IMG/VR virus record: IMGVR_UViG_3300025431_000013 | Coordinates: 1-27,805 of that record | Reading direction: 5' to 3' (one strand) | Length of the DNA stretch: 27,805 nucleotides | DNA from: a virus | Part shown: positions 1 through 8,800 of the stretch, one piece after another | How the letters are laid out: each line of letters opens with the position of its first letter | Numbering within the stretch: position 1 is the first letter of the stretch | The notes under the pieces: generated by a model | Seen by the model: only the letters and a program-made list of their open reading frames with translations | The model's database searches: none | What the model was told of the DNA's origin: nothing | Made by a program: the position numbers and the translations under genes

Positions 1-143
1 CTAGCAGCCATAATGTCTAGCATCTGAGTGGTAGCATCAGCCTTAGCTTGTTGATTCATAGCGAATAACTTAGCAAAGAATCCTACTAAGATAGGTGCTA
101 GGCTAGTAAGCAAACTAATCAAGGGATTTAGTCCAACGCTCAA
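1..143 (-). CDS. Small membrane protein, partial at the left edge (holin-like, tentative)
   Basis: The frame is open from a TTG at 143 to the window edge, about 47 codons. A short segment containing GLNPLISLL is followed by a hydrophobic stretch (LAPILVGFFAKLFA) and then a charged helix (NQQAKADATTQMLDIM). This single-span plus cytoplasmic-helix layout is common in small phage holin-like or lysis-accessory proteins, but no family is certain. There is no ATG before codon 29 and two TGA stops lie just upstream, so the start is either TTG at 143 or the ATG at 59, which would lose the membrane segment. It overlaps the end of the 43-aa ORF in another frame. It is last in the leftward late block, next to another membrane protein, which fits a lysis module. 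The C-terminus is missing. Confidence 0.5.
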   Translation of the reverse strand, partial: MSVGLNPLISLLTSLAPILVGFFAKLFAMNQQAKADATTQMLDIMAA

Positions 144-246
144 TGCGTGTCATCATAGCATTACAGAAGTATTTAAACTTATTCAGTATCGTTAGCTTTA
201 GGTATCTGCCCCTGCTATCTCTTACTGTTTGGTTAGTGCGTGCCAT
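115..246 (-). CDS. Hypothetical 43-aa basic protein
   Basis: A 43-codon ORF whose ATG overlaps the TAA of the 88-aa membrane protein by one base (TAATG), so it is probably translationally coupled. An AAGGCGG stretch lies a suitable distance upstream as a ribosome binding site. The product is rich in Arg and Lys (MARTNQTVRDSRGRYLKL at the start, then a short hydrophobic/aromatic patch KFKYFCNAMM) and has no recognised domain. It overlaps the next gene by about 29 bases in the +1 frame, so it may be a short leader for that gene rather than a stable protein. Not recognised; a real but undetermined gene is the modest favourite over a chance ORF. Confidence 0.4.
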   Translation of the reverse strand: MARTNQTVRDSRGRYLKLTILNKFKYFCNAMMTRIERWTKSLD

Positions 247-512
247 TACTTGTCCGCCTTGTTTTCCATCTTCTCAAATAACTTCTCAATAAGATGATCT
301 GTCTTCTGGCCTTGAGCAACAATGATTGACTTCAAATCATCTATACTATCTTTGAAGTCTTCCTTTAGCACATATTTATAAGGCATATCGGTCTGGCATG
401 AGTTCATATTCTTTTCCAGTGCTTTAACATCTGAAGCCAAGCGAGATAGCCAATACCCGCCACTCGCAAAGAGGACAAATAATAAACCCTGGACTATCTC
501 TAGGTATGGCAT
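246..512 (-). CDS. Small membrane-anchored coiled-coil protein
   Basis: 88 aa. Residues about 5-25 are a hydrophobic segment (IVQGLLFVLFASGGYWL), probably one membrane span. They are followed by a mostly helical charged tail with a conserved-looking block (YKYVLKEDFKDSIDDL) and a C-terminal KMENKADK. Short proteins of this shape with a Y-x-L-K-E-D-(Y/F)-K block and a terminal KADK are, from memory, common next to tail fibre and lysis genes in marine podoviruses; their function is not established. Its ATG overlaps the stop of the 106-aa gene upstream by one base. Because a second membrane protein follows, a role in lysis or envelope attachment is plausible. It is not clearly a holin (one span only) and has no lipobox that would mark an outer spanin. 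Confidence 0.7.
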   Translation of the reverse strand: MPYLEIVQGLLFVLFASGGYWLSRLASDVKALEKNMNSCQTDMPYKYVLKEDFKDSIDDLKSIIVAQGQKTDHLIEKLFEKMENKADK

Positions 513-832
513 TATGCGTAGAACGCTAGAGTAATCTTAGTAGTAGCTGGGGCAATGATGTTCAATGTTGTTACAGTTGATACATCTCTGACACCTGGGT
601 TAAGATCAACAGTAGATGCTGCAATAGAACCAGTTGGTACTGTAGCTGCACTTCCGTCATATCTTACATAGAAGTCACCATTAGCACTGAATGCGCAGAT
701 ATTACCATCTGTTGGGATAGTTACTGACTGGTTAGTAGCCGCTGCTAGTTCGCCTGCGTAGTAAGTATCTGTTGTGTTAATTGCACCAGTTGCTTCACCT
801 CGTGCGCCTCTTAATTGTTTGAATGCTTTCAT
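512..832 (-). CDS. Hypothetical virion-associated protein, 106 aa
   Basis: 106 aa, beta-rich, with regularly spaced Thr/Ala/Val and a FSANGDFYVRYDGSAA core followed by LNPGVRDVS and a final LAFYA. There is no signal peptide or membrane span. The composition (many Thr, Ala, Gly; few Lys) and the position after the tail fibre genes suggest a small beta-sandwich structural or fibre-associated protein. I have a weak memory of similar short proteins beside tail fibres in marine podoviruses but cannot name a family. A good Shine-Dalgarno (AGGAG, about 6 bases before ATG) supports the start at 832. Its stop overlaps the ATG of the next gene (TAATG). Confidence 0.65.
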   Translation of the reverse strand: MKAFKQLRGARGEATGAINTTDTYYAGELAAATNQSVTIPTDGNICAFSANGDFYVRYDGSAATVPTGSIAASTVDLNPGVRDVSTVTTLNIIAPATTKITLAFYA

Positions 833-841
833 TTGTTACTC

Positions 842-1090
842 CTATACGTCTGTTGCATCTGCAAACTCTGGAAGAGTTTTTAGGTGTAAATATGCTTGTT
901 TGATTGGGTTGTCTCCACCAATATTATAAGCACAATCATAATTCTTAATTTCAAAAGAATCTGATTCATTGCTTGAGCGTGCCTCAACTGTAAATGTTAA
1001 TGAAGTTTTCTCTCCAGAAAATCTACAGACTTTGTAGTATGCTCCAGATACATTTATATCTTTGTAACTTGTGTTTTTCTCTAATGCCAT
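842..1090 (-). CDS. Hypothetical protein, 82 aa
   Basis: 82 aa, soluble, mixed beta (GAYYKVCRFSGEKTSLTFTVEARSS) then a short helix (NPIKQAYLHLKTL). No membrane segment, signal or known motif. AGGAGA lies seven bases before the ATG at 1090, so the start is well supported. It lies ten bases upstream of the 106-aa gene and 18 bases downstream of the second tailspike. This position is typical of small tail-fibre-associated or fibre-chaperone proteins, but nothing in the sequence proves that role. Confidence 0.65.
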   Translation of the reverse strand: MALEKNTSYKDINVSGAYYKVCRFSGEKTSLTFTVEARSSNESDSFEIKNYDCAYNIGGDNPIKQAYLHLKTLPEFADATDV

Positions 1091-1108
1091 AATATATTCT
1101 CCTGTGTA

Positions 1109-2425
1109 TTATTGTGCAGCTATCCAGTTTATTGAACAAGACGATGTTCCGTGATTGTATATTGTAACTCCTAAAGTGCTTGCGCCCGATGTTTGAGCTG
1201 ACCCGCCTTTATTATTTGTTCCATTCTGACTAACAGTTACAATTGGTGTTGTATAAAAAGCAGTAGGGAACGTAATTGCTTCATTGCCACCAGCGGCTAT
1301 TACAGAAGTAACTCCTGTTTGTACTGCTTTCGCTAAAATACTTGTTGTAGCTGTTGGTAATTTCAACTGACCAGAATATATATCTAATCTCTTTTGCCCT
1401 GAATAATCATTACTTATCTTACTCTCTATAGAGGCATATGAGGGTCCTTCTATATTGATATGATCTATGCCACTGCCTATAATGACAGTGTGTGTGCCAG
1501 GACCAGCAGACTCTACATATATATCTTTAAAGGATGAGTCTCCCTCTTTTATGAAGCACCCTGTAAAGGTGTTGTAAGCTGACTCTTGAGAGCCTGCTGT
1601 AACATCTTTATCTAGATGAATAATATGATGTGTAGGTGTAGCTGTACTATCATCACAAAAGATGTTTTCAAAAGAAGAGTGTCTAATAGATGATGCGTGA
1701 ATTGCACCACCTGTTGCTGGTAATTCAAATATTAAATTTCTAAACGTGTTAGTTCCATTGGTCGAACCACCACTAGTATCTCTTATTCTCATCATTGGTG
1801 CAGTTGCAGTGCTATTTCCGTTCATAAAGAAATGCTCAAATACATTATTAAAGTATGAGCCTGGCGCTTTACTCTTGATATAGTAAGGAGACTGTGAAAA
1901 TCCTGCTGCTGGTGAGCCATAGTGGCCACTCAGTAATAAATCAGTAGGCGATACACAATCAAAATGCATAAACGACTTTGCTGGATTCAATAGAGCAAAC
2001 TCAAGTTCTTTGAAAACTCCCTGGTCAACGCTTTGTGTGGCTTTAAAAAACTCACCTGAAGTCGTGTCTGTTTGTTTAAAAGACATCCCAACCAGAGAAG
2101 CCATTGGCAAAGTTCCGCCTCCTGATGTTTGAAACATAGGGGTTGTTGCATTATTCTTTACATAGGTTACACCACCAGCATTACCTGGCCTACCTCTTCC
2201 TGCGCCTGTTATGCTTATTCCGTGATAAGTAGTATTAATATTTACACCTGAAAAACAACCAGTGCCTGAAGGAAGGGTAACTCTACATCCGTTTGCACCA
2301 GCGTAATCTATACACGCCTGTACTGCCACGGTATCATCTGTAGTGCCATCCCATTTAGCACCAAAGTCTTTCACACTGACTGATGCCCCTTCTATCATTC
2401 TATTGTGCGCTTTAGTTAAAGCCAT
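1109..2425 (-). CDS. Second tailspike, pectate-lyase-like beta-helix, no T7-type anchor
   Basis: 438 aa. Residues about 15-60 carry the typical tailspike head motif (SVSVKDFGAKWDGTTDD followed by VAVQACIDYA and VTLPSG), which opens the pectate-lyase-3 class of right-handed beta-helix used by phage depolymerases. Residues about 60-360 have the Gly/Asn/Ser-rich turns and short strands expected of helix rungs. The last roughly 80 residues form a separate beta domain ending VTIYNHGTSSCSINWIAAQ, similar in style to trimeric fibre tip domains. No T7 gp17 N-terminal anchor is present, unlike the 764-aa tailspike. Its ATG overlaps the stop of the S74 fibre gene by one base. Role: receptor or capsule binding, perhaps cleavage. 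The substrate cannot be told from sequence. Confidence 0.8.
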   Translation of the reverse strand: MALTKAHNRMIEGASVSVKDFGAKWDGTTDDTVAVQACIDYAGANGCRVTLPSGTGCFSGVNINTTYHGISITGAGRGRPGNAGGVTYVKNNATTPMFQTSGGGTLPMASLVGMSFKQTDTTSGEFFKATQSVDQGVFKELEFALLNPAKSFMHFDCVSPTDLLLSGHYGSPAAGFSQSPYYIKSKAPGSYFNNVFEHFFMNGNSTATAPMMRIRDTSGGSTNGTNTFRNLIFELPATGGAIHASSIRHSSFENIFCDDSTATPTHHIIHLDKDVTAGSQESAYNTFTGCFIKEGDSSFKDIYVESAGPGTHTVIIGSGIDHINIEGPSYASIESKISNDYSGQKRLDIYSGQLKLPTATTSILAKAVQTGVTSVIAAGGNEAITFPTAFYTTPIVTVSQNGTNNKGGSAQTSGASTLGVTIYNHGTSSCSINWIAAQ

Positions 2426-3558
2426 TATGCGTTCTCCAATGTTTCAATTCTTGCTATTGCTTCTTGTAATGCTGATACTAATAGTGGCACAAGTTTAGAC
2501 TGATCAATTGCTTGGTAGTCCTCAACTTCTCTTGTTCCCATAACAGCTTCTACTGATGGTGTTACTTCGTTACCATTTTCATCATAAGTAGCCTCAATTG
2601 CTGGTGTTACCTCGTATTCCTCAGTCTTCATAGCATCTTTAGTACCCGTAACACACTCTGGTACTACTTCACCAGCCTCGTGAGCAAGGAAGCCATCTAC
2701 TGTAGTTTCAGCATTTGAGATAAAGTTAAATCTACTTGGTTTAAGTGCTTTAAGTCTATCAATAGAGCCAGCCATTGGTACTACATTCTCTTTTAAGCGG
2801 TAGTCTGATGATGTGTTAAAAGAAGTTGCAGAAGTAGTCACTGTGATTGAGCCGACTTGTGTATCACTTCTTGAGAATACGTGTACCTGACCATCCGAAC
2901 CGTCTCTATTTGTACGCATTGCAGTGCCAGTTGCTTGAAGGTCAAACCCATAAACTCCATCTGTTCTGCCGATATTAACCGAGCCACCTGACCTAATAGT
3001 CATTACTTTAGTTAGCGCAACACTTGGTGTAACACTAGAAGACCCTGCATTTACATAGAAAGCCAAATCACTTTTATAGTTTACGTGTGAAGCTAATCTA
3101 TTAGCGTATATTCCAGCCTGTACTGTATTGTTGTCTGTAAACGCAAGACCTGTATATCTGTCTGTTGAGTCACCAGTATCCCAACCACGCTTAATATCTA
3201 AGTTTGTTTGGAAATCAGCTGGTGCGCCTTCATCTTTATCAATGGTTAGAGCGCTTATAATTGTTGTGGCAGAATCACCAAGAGTTAAAACTTTACCTGT
3301 TGGTAATCTATCATCAATACCAGTTGATTGAAAGTTTGAAATAACACCAGCATCAATCTTATCACCACTAATCTCGTTGTTATCTACTTGAGCAATAATA
3401 TTTGCAGCAGTAGTGTCATCTACATTTACATTAGATAAAGTACCACCATCAATCTTATCTGCCGATAGTCCGTTATCTGGGAAGTCTGCACTCTCCATAG
3501 TGCCATCAACTACTGATGCACCTGTTACGTTCTTACTTGAATTTCCGTTGTTATACAT
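2425..3558 (-). CDS. Tail fibre with C-terminal S74 intramolecular chaperone
   Basis: 377 aa. Residues 1-90 hold loose repeats of a fibre type (LSADKIDGGTLSNVNV and ISGDKIDAGVISNF). Residues about 90-245 are beta-rich shaft. From residue 251 it carries a Peptidase_S74 domain: S251-D-Y-R-L-K256-E-N, then IDRLKALKPSRFNF, FLAHEAGEVVPE and a C-terminal helix (LVPLLVSALQEAIARIETLE). In endosialidase and other S74 proteins this domain trimerises the fibre, then cuts itself off just before the Ser using a Ser-Lys dyad five residues apart. That spacing is kept here, so mature fibre would end near residue 250. AGGAG precedes the ATG. It has no T7 anchor domain, so it probably attaches to another tail protein. 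Confidence 0.85.
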   Translation of the reverse strand: MYNNGNSSKNVTGASVVDGTMESADFPDNGLSADKIDGGTLSNVNVDDTTAANIIAQVDNNEISGDKIDAGVISNFQSTGIDDRLPTGKVLTLGDSATTIISALTIDKDEGAPADFQTNLDIKRGWDTGDSTDRYTGLAFTDNNTVQAGIYANRLASHVNYKSDLAFYVNAGSSSVTPSVALTKVMTIRSGGSVNIGRTDGVYGFDLQATGTAMRTNRDGSDGQVHVFSRSDTQVGSITVTTSATSFNTSSDYRLKENVVPMAGSIDRLKALKPSRFNFISNAETTVDGFLAHEAGEVVPECVTGTKDAMKTEEYEVTPAIEATYDENGNEVTPSVEAVMGTREVEDYQAIDQSKLVPLLVSALQEAIARIETLENA

Positions 3559-3560
3559 AA

Positions 3561-5855
3561 TTATAAGCTCCTATATGTGAAATAAAAGGTGACTGATCCA
3601 GCTGTTAGTGTATCTAGGTTTGCACCTGTAGCTGTGGCATAAGCAGTCCAATCATAAGCAGCAGCTTTATATAGCTCTGTTACTCCTGTGCTGCCATCCC
3701 AATATACACCCCTTCCTTTGTATCTTGTTGCTACGGTATTCGACTGCAGATCCATCGCCTCTTGAAGAACGCCATTGTTATCGCTAGAATCACCTACTAA
3801 TACATTCAAGTCTGTTAATCCAGAAGCAACAAATTGCTCATCAAGCACCATTGATACTGCAATAAGTAAAGATTGCACTGGTTGTTGCCATACAATTTCA
3901 CTATCGGTAGTTGCTGCAGCATTAAACAAGTCTGCTGTATATGTCTTCGTGACTACATCGGTTTTAATATTGTATTGTGAGAAGGCTGCAGAGGTTGCTG
4001 GCTGAACTAATTGAATCTCAGAACCTTGTACTGGGTATAAAGCTTTAGTTATTGATTTTGTGCTATCGTTAGTTTGGTTATCAACATCACCCTTAGAGTT
4101 GAATGCCCCTCTTTCTGCGGTTGTAGTACGATGTAATTTTCCTGTACTCCAGTTGCCAGAAGACATTGCACCTTGTGCGCCATACCAGTTCATAGCGTAG
4201 AAGTTGGCATCATTTGTTTGAGCAGTTGATAGATAAAACAAATTACCTGATGCTACTGCTCCAGCGATTGGCAATCCACCACTACCTTGGAAGTCAACAT
4301 AATATGAACCTGTTGTTAGAGAGTTCGCTTCAAAGTAGTTACCTGTAACTTCTGCACCTCTAGTGCCTTTCAGGGAAACAGGAGTACCTGTACAAGCCTC
4401 AATAGCGTTATCAGTAAACCTAAATCCTTGTGCGTGTCCTATATCAACAAAATCCACGCCAGAATTAACATAGCAACCAGAGAAAGAAATATCGTTTGAA
4501 GATGTGTATGAGTGTTTGTAGAATATACCAGTCCAGCCATACATATGACAGCTATCAAAGTAATGTGAGAAGGTGTTACAGCTTAAAGCCGACATACCCT
4601 TAATTCTCATAAACCTACAAGACTGGAACTGCATCCTTATATATGCACCATCTACAACATAGGCTGCTGTTGCCGCACTAGCTACTTCAAAATGAATAGT
4701 GTCAAAAGTTACTGCATCAGATACCGCTGAAGTACCAGCGAAGGAAGTGGCAGAGAACATAACGATAGCTGTGTTTACACCAAAACCTGAATTAGAGTCA
4801 ACACCTGTTATCCTAAAGTTAGTTAGATAATATGTACCACCAATCGCTCTGTCTATATTGATAGATGCTGTTAGGTAAAGAGAGCCACTAACTATCAGGT
4901 TCTTCTCATTCGCTATACAATAATCCACTGCAGCCTGCATTGCTGCTGTGTCATCAGTTGGTGAAGGATTAACACTTCCATCAGCGAGAAAATAGTCACC
5001 CACAGCACCGAAGTCTTTAACTGATACTGACTCTTGTAGCTTGTTCTCTACTGTTCTACTAGAAGCACCTGTTCCACCTTGGTTATAGGTAGCACTCGCT
5101 GCGTCTGTAGCTGTACCAAGATAAGCATTGTATCGTATTTGAATATCTGCATTAAGTGGTGGTGCAGTGCTGAATGTAACTACAGCAGCGGCAGTCGTGT
5201 ATGTGTCTGTATGTTGAGTTACACCATCAATAGTGATAATCAAAGCCTGTGCGTTAGGAATAGCAGTAACACCACCTGTTATGGTGAAGGCAACTTGAGA
5301 GCCTGTTCCAGTGAATTGATATGATGAAGCTAATACACCACCTGCAAACGCAGCGGCCACTGAAGCATCAATATCAGTCATAGTTGAGCCTGATACAGCA
5401 ACATCACCGTTACTATCAAAGCCCATCATTTTAGTAGCTCTAGTAGCAGCCTTATCCAGCAACATATTAGGATTTACATCTGTAGTAGGCGCTCTAACTG
5501 AGTTGTTAGCTGCACTCTCGTTCTGCTGTGCAAGCATGGTTAGCTTGTCTAAAGCGTTCTCATGAGTTTCGGCAGCAAAGGGATCATTCTCTACATAGTC
5601 GGTAAGTTGCGTAGCTGTAATAACACGCTCTATAGTGATAATCTCAGAGGCTGTTCTACCTGTGCCAAAGATAACATTACCTCCACCAGTCACACCAGCA
5701 TTAGTTACTGTGTAATCTGTGGTTAAGGTCTTCAATACATCATTCACGTACACCTTCAAATCCGCATCTGCAAATATCTTGAATGTATATGCAAATGTTG
5801 TTTGTGATGCTGTTGCTGTATAACTTACTTTATTTGTTGTGCTTGCTACTGTCAT
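3561..5855 (-). CDS. Main tailspike: T7 gp17-type anchor plus beta-helix
   Basis: 764 aa. Residues about 1-135 match the T7 tail fibre N-terminal domain that docks on the gp11/gp12 tail (NKVSYTATASQTTFAYTFKIF, DLKVYVND, YTVTNAG, VIFGTGRTA, ITIERVI, ENDPFAAETHENALDKL). Residues about 178-245 are a second small beta domain (YQFTGTGSQVAFTITGG to ADIQIRYN). Residues about 275-330 hold SVSVKDFGAVGD, then PTDDTAAMQAAVDYC, the start of a pectate-lyase-3 type beta-helix, followed by many Asn/Ser/Gly rungs. The C-terminus from about 640 is a different beta domain. It is the only one of the three receptor-binding proteins here with an anchor. AGAGGAA precedes the ATG, and a candidate promoter lies in the 34-base gap upstream. 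Confidence 0.88.
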   Translation of the reverse strand: MTVASTTNKVSYTATASQTTFAYTFKIFADADLKVYVNDVLKTLTTDYTVTNAGVTGGGNVIFGTGRTASEIITIERVITATQLTDYVENDPFAAETHENALDKLTMLAQQNESAANNSVRAPTTDVNPNMLLDKAATRATKMMGFDSNGDVAVSGSTMTDIDASVAAAFAGGVLASSYQFTGTGSQVAFTITGGVTAIPNAQALIITIDGVTQHTDTYTTAAAVVTFSTAPPLNADIQIRYNAYLGTATDAASATYNQGGTGASSRTVENKLQESVSVKDFGAVGDYFLADGSVNPSPTDDTAAMQAAVDYCIANEKNLIVSGSLYLTASINIDRAIGGTYYLTNFRITGVDSNSGFGVNTAIVMFSATSFAGTSAVSDAVTFDTIHFEVASAATAAYVVDGAYIRMQFQSCRFMRIKGMSALSCNTFSHYFDSCHMYGWTGIFYKHSYTSSNDISFSGCYVNSGVDFVDIGHAQGFRFTDNAIEACTGTPVSLKGTRGAEVTGNYFEANSLTTGSYYVDFQGSGGLPIAGAVASGNLFYLSTAQTNDANFYAMNWYGAQGAMSSGNWSTGKLHRTTTAERGAFNSKGDVDNQTNDSTKSITKALYPVQGSEIQLVQPATSAAFSQYNIKTDVVTKTYTADLFNAAATTDSEIVWQQPVQSLLIAVSMVLDEQFVASGLTDLNVLVGDSSDNNGVLQEAMDLQSNTVATRYKGRGVYWDGSTGVTELYKAAAYDWTAYATATGANLDTLTAGSVTFYFTYRSL

Positions 5856-5877
5856 AGTGTTCCTCTAATTGTTCTCG

Positions 5878-5886
5878 ATTATAACA
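5878..5886 (-). promoter_or_regulatory. Candidate extended -10 promoter before the tailspike
   Basis: The minus strand reads TGTTATAAT, a perfect extended -10 (TGnTATAAT), in the short gap between the giant ejection gene and the tailspike. No good -35 hexamer is seen 16-18 bases upstream, which an extended -10 can tolerate. Transcription would begin near 5871, about 15 bases before the tailspike ATG. It would let the receptor-binding and lysis genes be expressed apart from the long upstream message. AT-rich DNA makes chance matches likely. Confidence 0.35.
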
Positions 5887-5889
5887 AAA

Positions 5890-8800
5890 TTATTTGCCTG
5901 TATTTTGTAGAATTTCTTTGGCGCTTATGTTGCCCTCATCTGCAGCTTCTTGTATCTTTTTAAGTATGTGCAATCTACCCGCCTCACTTGGCGCATTAAT
6001 GAACTCTTGTAAGAATGCGTTATAATTATCCCTGACTATAATATTCCGAATCCTAACACCTAAGCCTTTCTCTTTTGCTATTACGGCCTCTATCTCTTCT
6101 TGAGTTCCCTCATAGTTCTTATCTTTCATAACATTTTGCAGGTACTGCATAGTTAAGATAGACTGTTCTGCTGACTTTTGTCTTACATCTTTAAGGTCTA
6201 AATATTCATGCACACCTTGATCTGATACCTTGATGAATCTACCAATCAAGTTTTCAATACCTGGGGCTTTAACAAACCCCTCTACGTTTTCTAACGACGG
6301 ATCTGTTAAATACGACATCAAGTCTGACTCAATCTCCTTTACATCATCTGAGAACCTACCTCTAGCAGACATAACAATCTTACCGCCAGAAGAATCCCAA
6401 ACATGCCCTAAGAAAGCATTGCTACGATAATCGCCACCAGCATCCCACTTCATCTTAGTTATAGCTGGACCATTTCTGAAGTCATCATAAGGATTTTGAT
6501 CTATATTGTATTGCCCTATCTTTGAAATTAAAGAATAATAAGGAGACATAGACGGTATCTGTCCAGCACCATAAGAGAGCCACTCTGACATTTCAGCATC
6601 TTTATCTCCCATTATCTGGGTTACGCCCTTCCATGTTATGCCACCAAAGAATCTTCCTGTCTCATCTTGTGGAATTCTAAAGTACACAGCCTTCCCTTTT
6701 TCGGTTAAACCTACAGGAATGATTATGTAGTTAGCTTTATCATATTCAGATACGGCCTGCATGATCGTCATATTCTCGTCACCCCAATCACCTGCCAACA
6801 TACTTGCCATAATAAACTTTGGCATCATATTATATTGAAATACGTTGTAGAAAAACTCTACTGGTCTTTCTTTCATTACCTCAATATCACCACGCCAACC
6901 TTCTTTCATAGCGTTTGAGAACATAAATAGGTTGTTTGTAGCAGGAGTCCACCTTCCTTGGCGAAGGAATGCTGGAGAACCAACTTGCGCTCTAATGATA
7001 TGTCCACGCTCTTCAGGAGTCATTCCAGGATGATGCTTTTTCAAATAGATATGTCCAGCAACTTTAGGGATTCTTTCTAAAGATTGTCCAATATTGTGCC
7101 ATTGTCTCCATAACCACTGAAGAGGTTTTGTCACCTGGTTGTCCCACTTATGAGGAATTTGATGCCAACGCTTCAGCATTCTTTCATGTTCACGATCAAA
7201 CTTGTTATCACCCCATCTATTCTCGATAGAGATCAACTCATTATTCTTGTACATCTCTTTCATGATTGCGTCAGGAATACCGTATGTACCCTTAAATGCA
7301 GGAACAATACCTTTGGTATAAGAGCCTAACATCTGTACAAACTTTAAGTATGGTACGCTTTTAACTATCGGTCCGCTAGATGGTATATTTCTAACTAGAC
7401 GCTTATAGTCACGCCATACGTTGAACATCCAGAAGCCATAGTTCAATTCTGTAAATACTTTTCTAAAAGGTGTATTCATAGCACGCATAAATGTAACCAT
7501 CGCCTCACCATCTAAGTGTCCTTCTTTAAATGATCTGACCACGTATTTATCTAGATAATATCCTTCCATCTTTCCGTTTCTCATTATCTCGATTAACGCA
7601 AGGTCCTTATCTTTAGGATTTTCAAACTCCCAGTGCTTTCCGTTGTACTTTTTGTCAGCAGGTTCAAATCTCATCATAGGATTTGTCTTAGACTCTACCT
7701 CATAGAATCTTAGTACCTTATCCAGAGCAAGGAATCTACTTGTTGCTTTCATTAACAGCATGTCATTAATCAGTGTTCTTGTGAAAGGGTTGGCGACATC
7801 TTTTAATGTGCCGATCTGTCCAAAAATCTTGCCGCTTGTGCCAGCGCCATAGTTGCTGTCCATATACTCAACAACATCAAAGGTTACATAGGCCTTGTTA
7901 TTTTTAATTTTAGCTACCAAGTTTGGATCGTACATGTGCGTTTGCTCAATACGATCAACTACCCATTCCTTTCTTACTTCCCAGAACTCATTAGCAAGCC
8001 GTGGAAGTTTAGGCATTGATTTTTCCATTTCTTTAATCTTTACAAGAGAGGTCTCCTTATCAAAACCTCTAGGGTTAAATATATCGCCACGCTCTTTACC
8101 ACCCTTCTCATTAACAACTCTGTGATGGAATAAATATTCACCAACATCATTAATCTTAATGCCGTTCTTTTCCATGGTTTTAATTACAGAGTTGGCCATA
8201 TCCGTCATAAATCCTTCGTTCTCAGAGCCTTGGTATTGAAACTCTTCTACTTTGTAGATAGGATTGTCTTTATCTTTGAGTGTCTTTTTAAGCGGAGCTA
8301 CATCTTTGATTAAGTCCCAGTATTTATCGTACACATCTCTCATTATTCCATGGGCTACATCTTTAATTGACTTGGCTGTGCTAACTTCCTCAAGCGCTAT
8401 TCCTTCTGCTTTATCAAATCCATCTCTTAGTCTTTGACTAGCTACATCTAAAGATTTGCCGCTAGATAAGTCTTCTTGAACCTTGTTATAGGCTTTATAG
8501 AACTCTGGCTTTTTCTCTAACCAGCTAAAGAAGCCTTTGTATGCTGATGGCGCTGTCTGTTTAGCAAAATGTGGGTTTGTTAATATAGCGCTAAGGAAGT
8601 CTGCATATAGCTCTTTAGTATTATGACGGTATGCTGTGTATTTTGGATCAGCATTGACATCAAAAGGTCTCCACATTCCTGTCAGAGTTTTTAACTCATC
8701 CATAATTACATCTCTACTAAGAAGCTCTCGTCTCTCTACTTCCTTGTAAAACATCTCTTCGTATTTAGCCTTTATCTTGTCTTTAAGGTCTTGTGAAGGC

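Noticed and set aside
3541-3575. Minus-strand TATAAT just before the S74 fibre ATG
   Set aside because: It lies between the ribosome site and the start codon, so transcription would begin inside the gene; taken as chance in AT-rich DNA.
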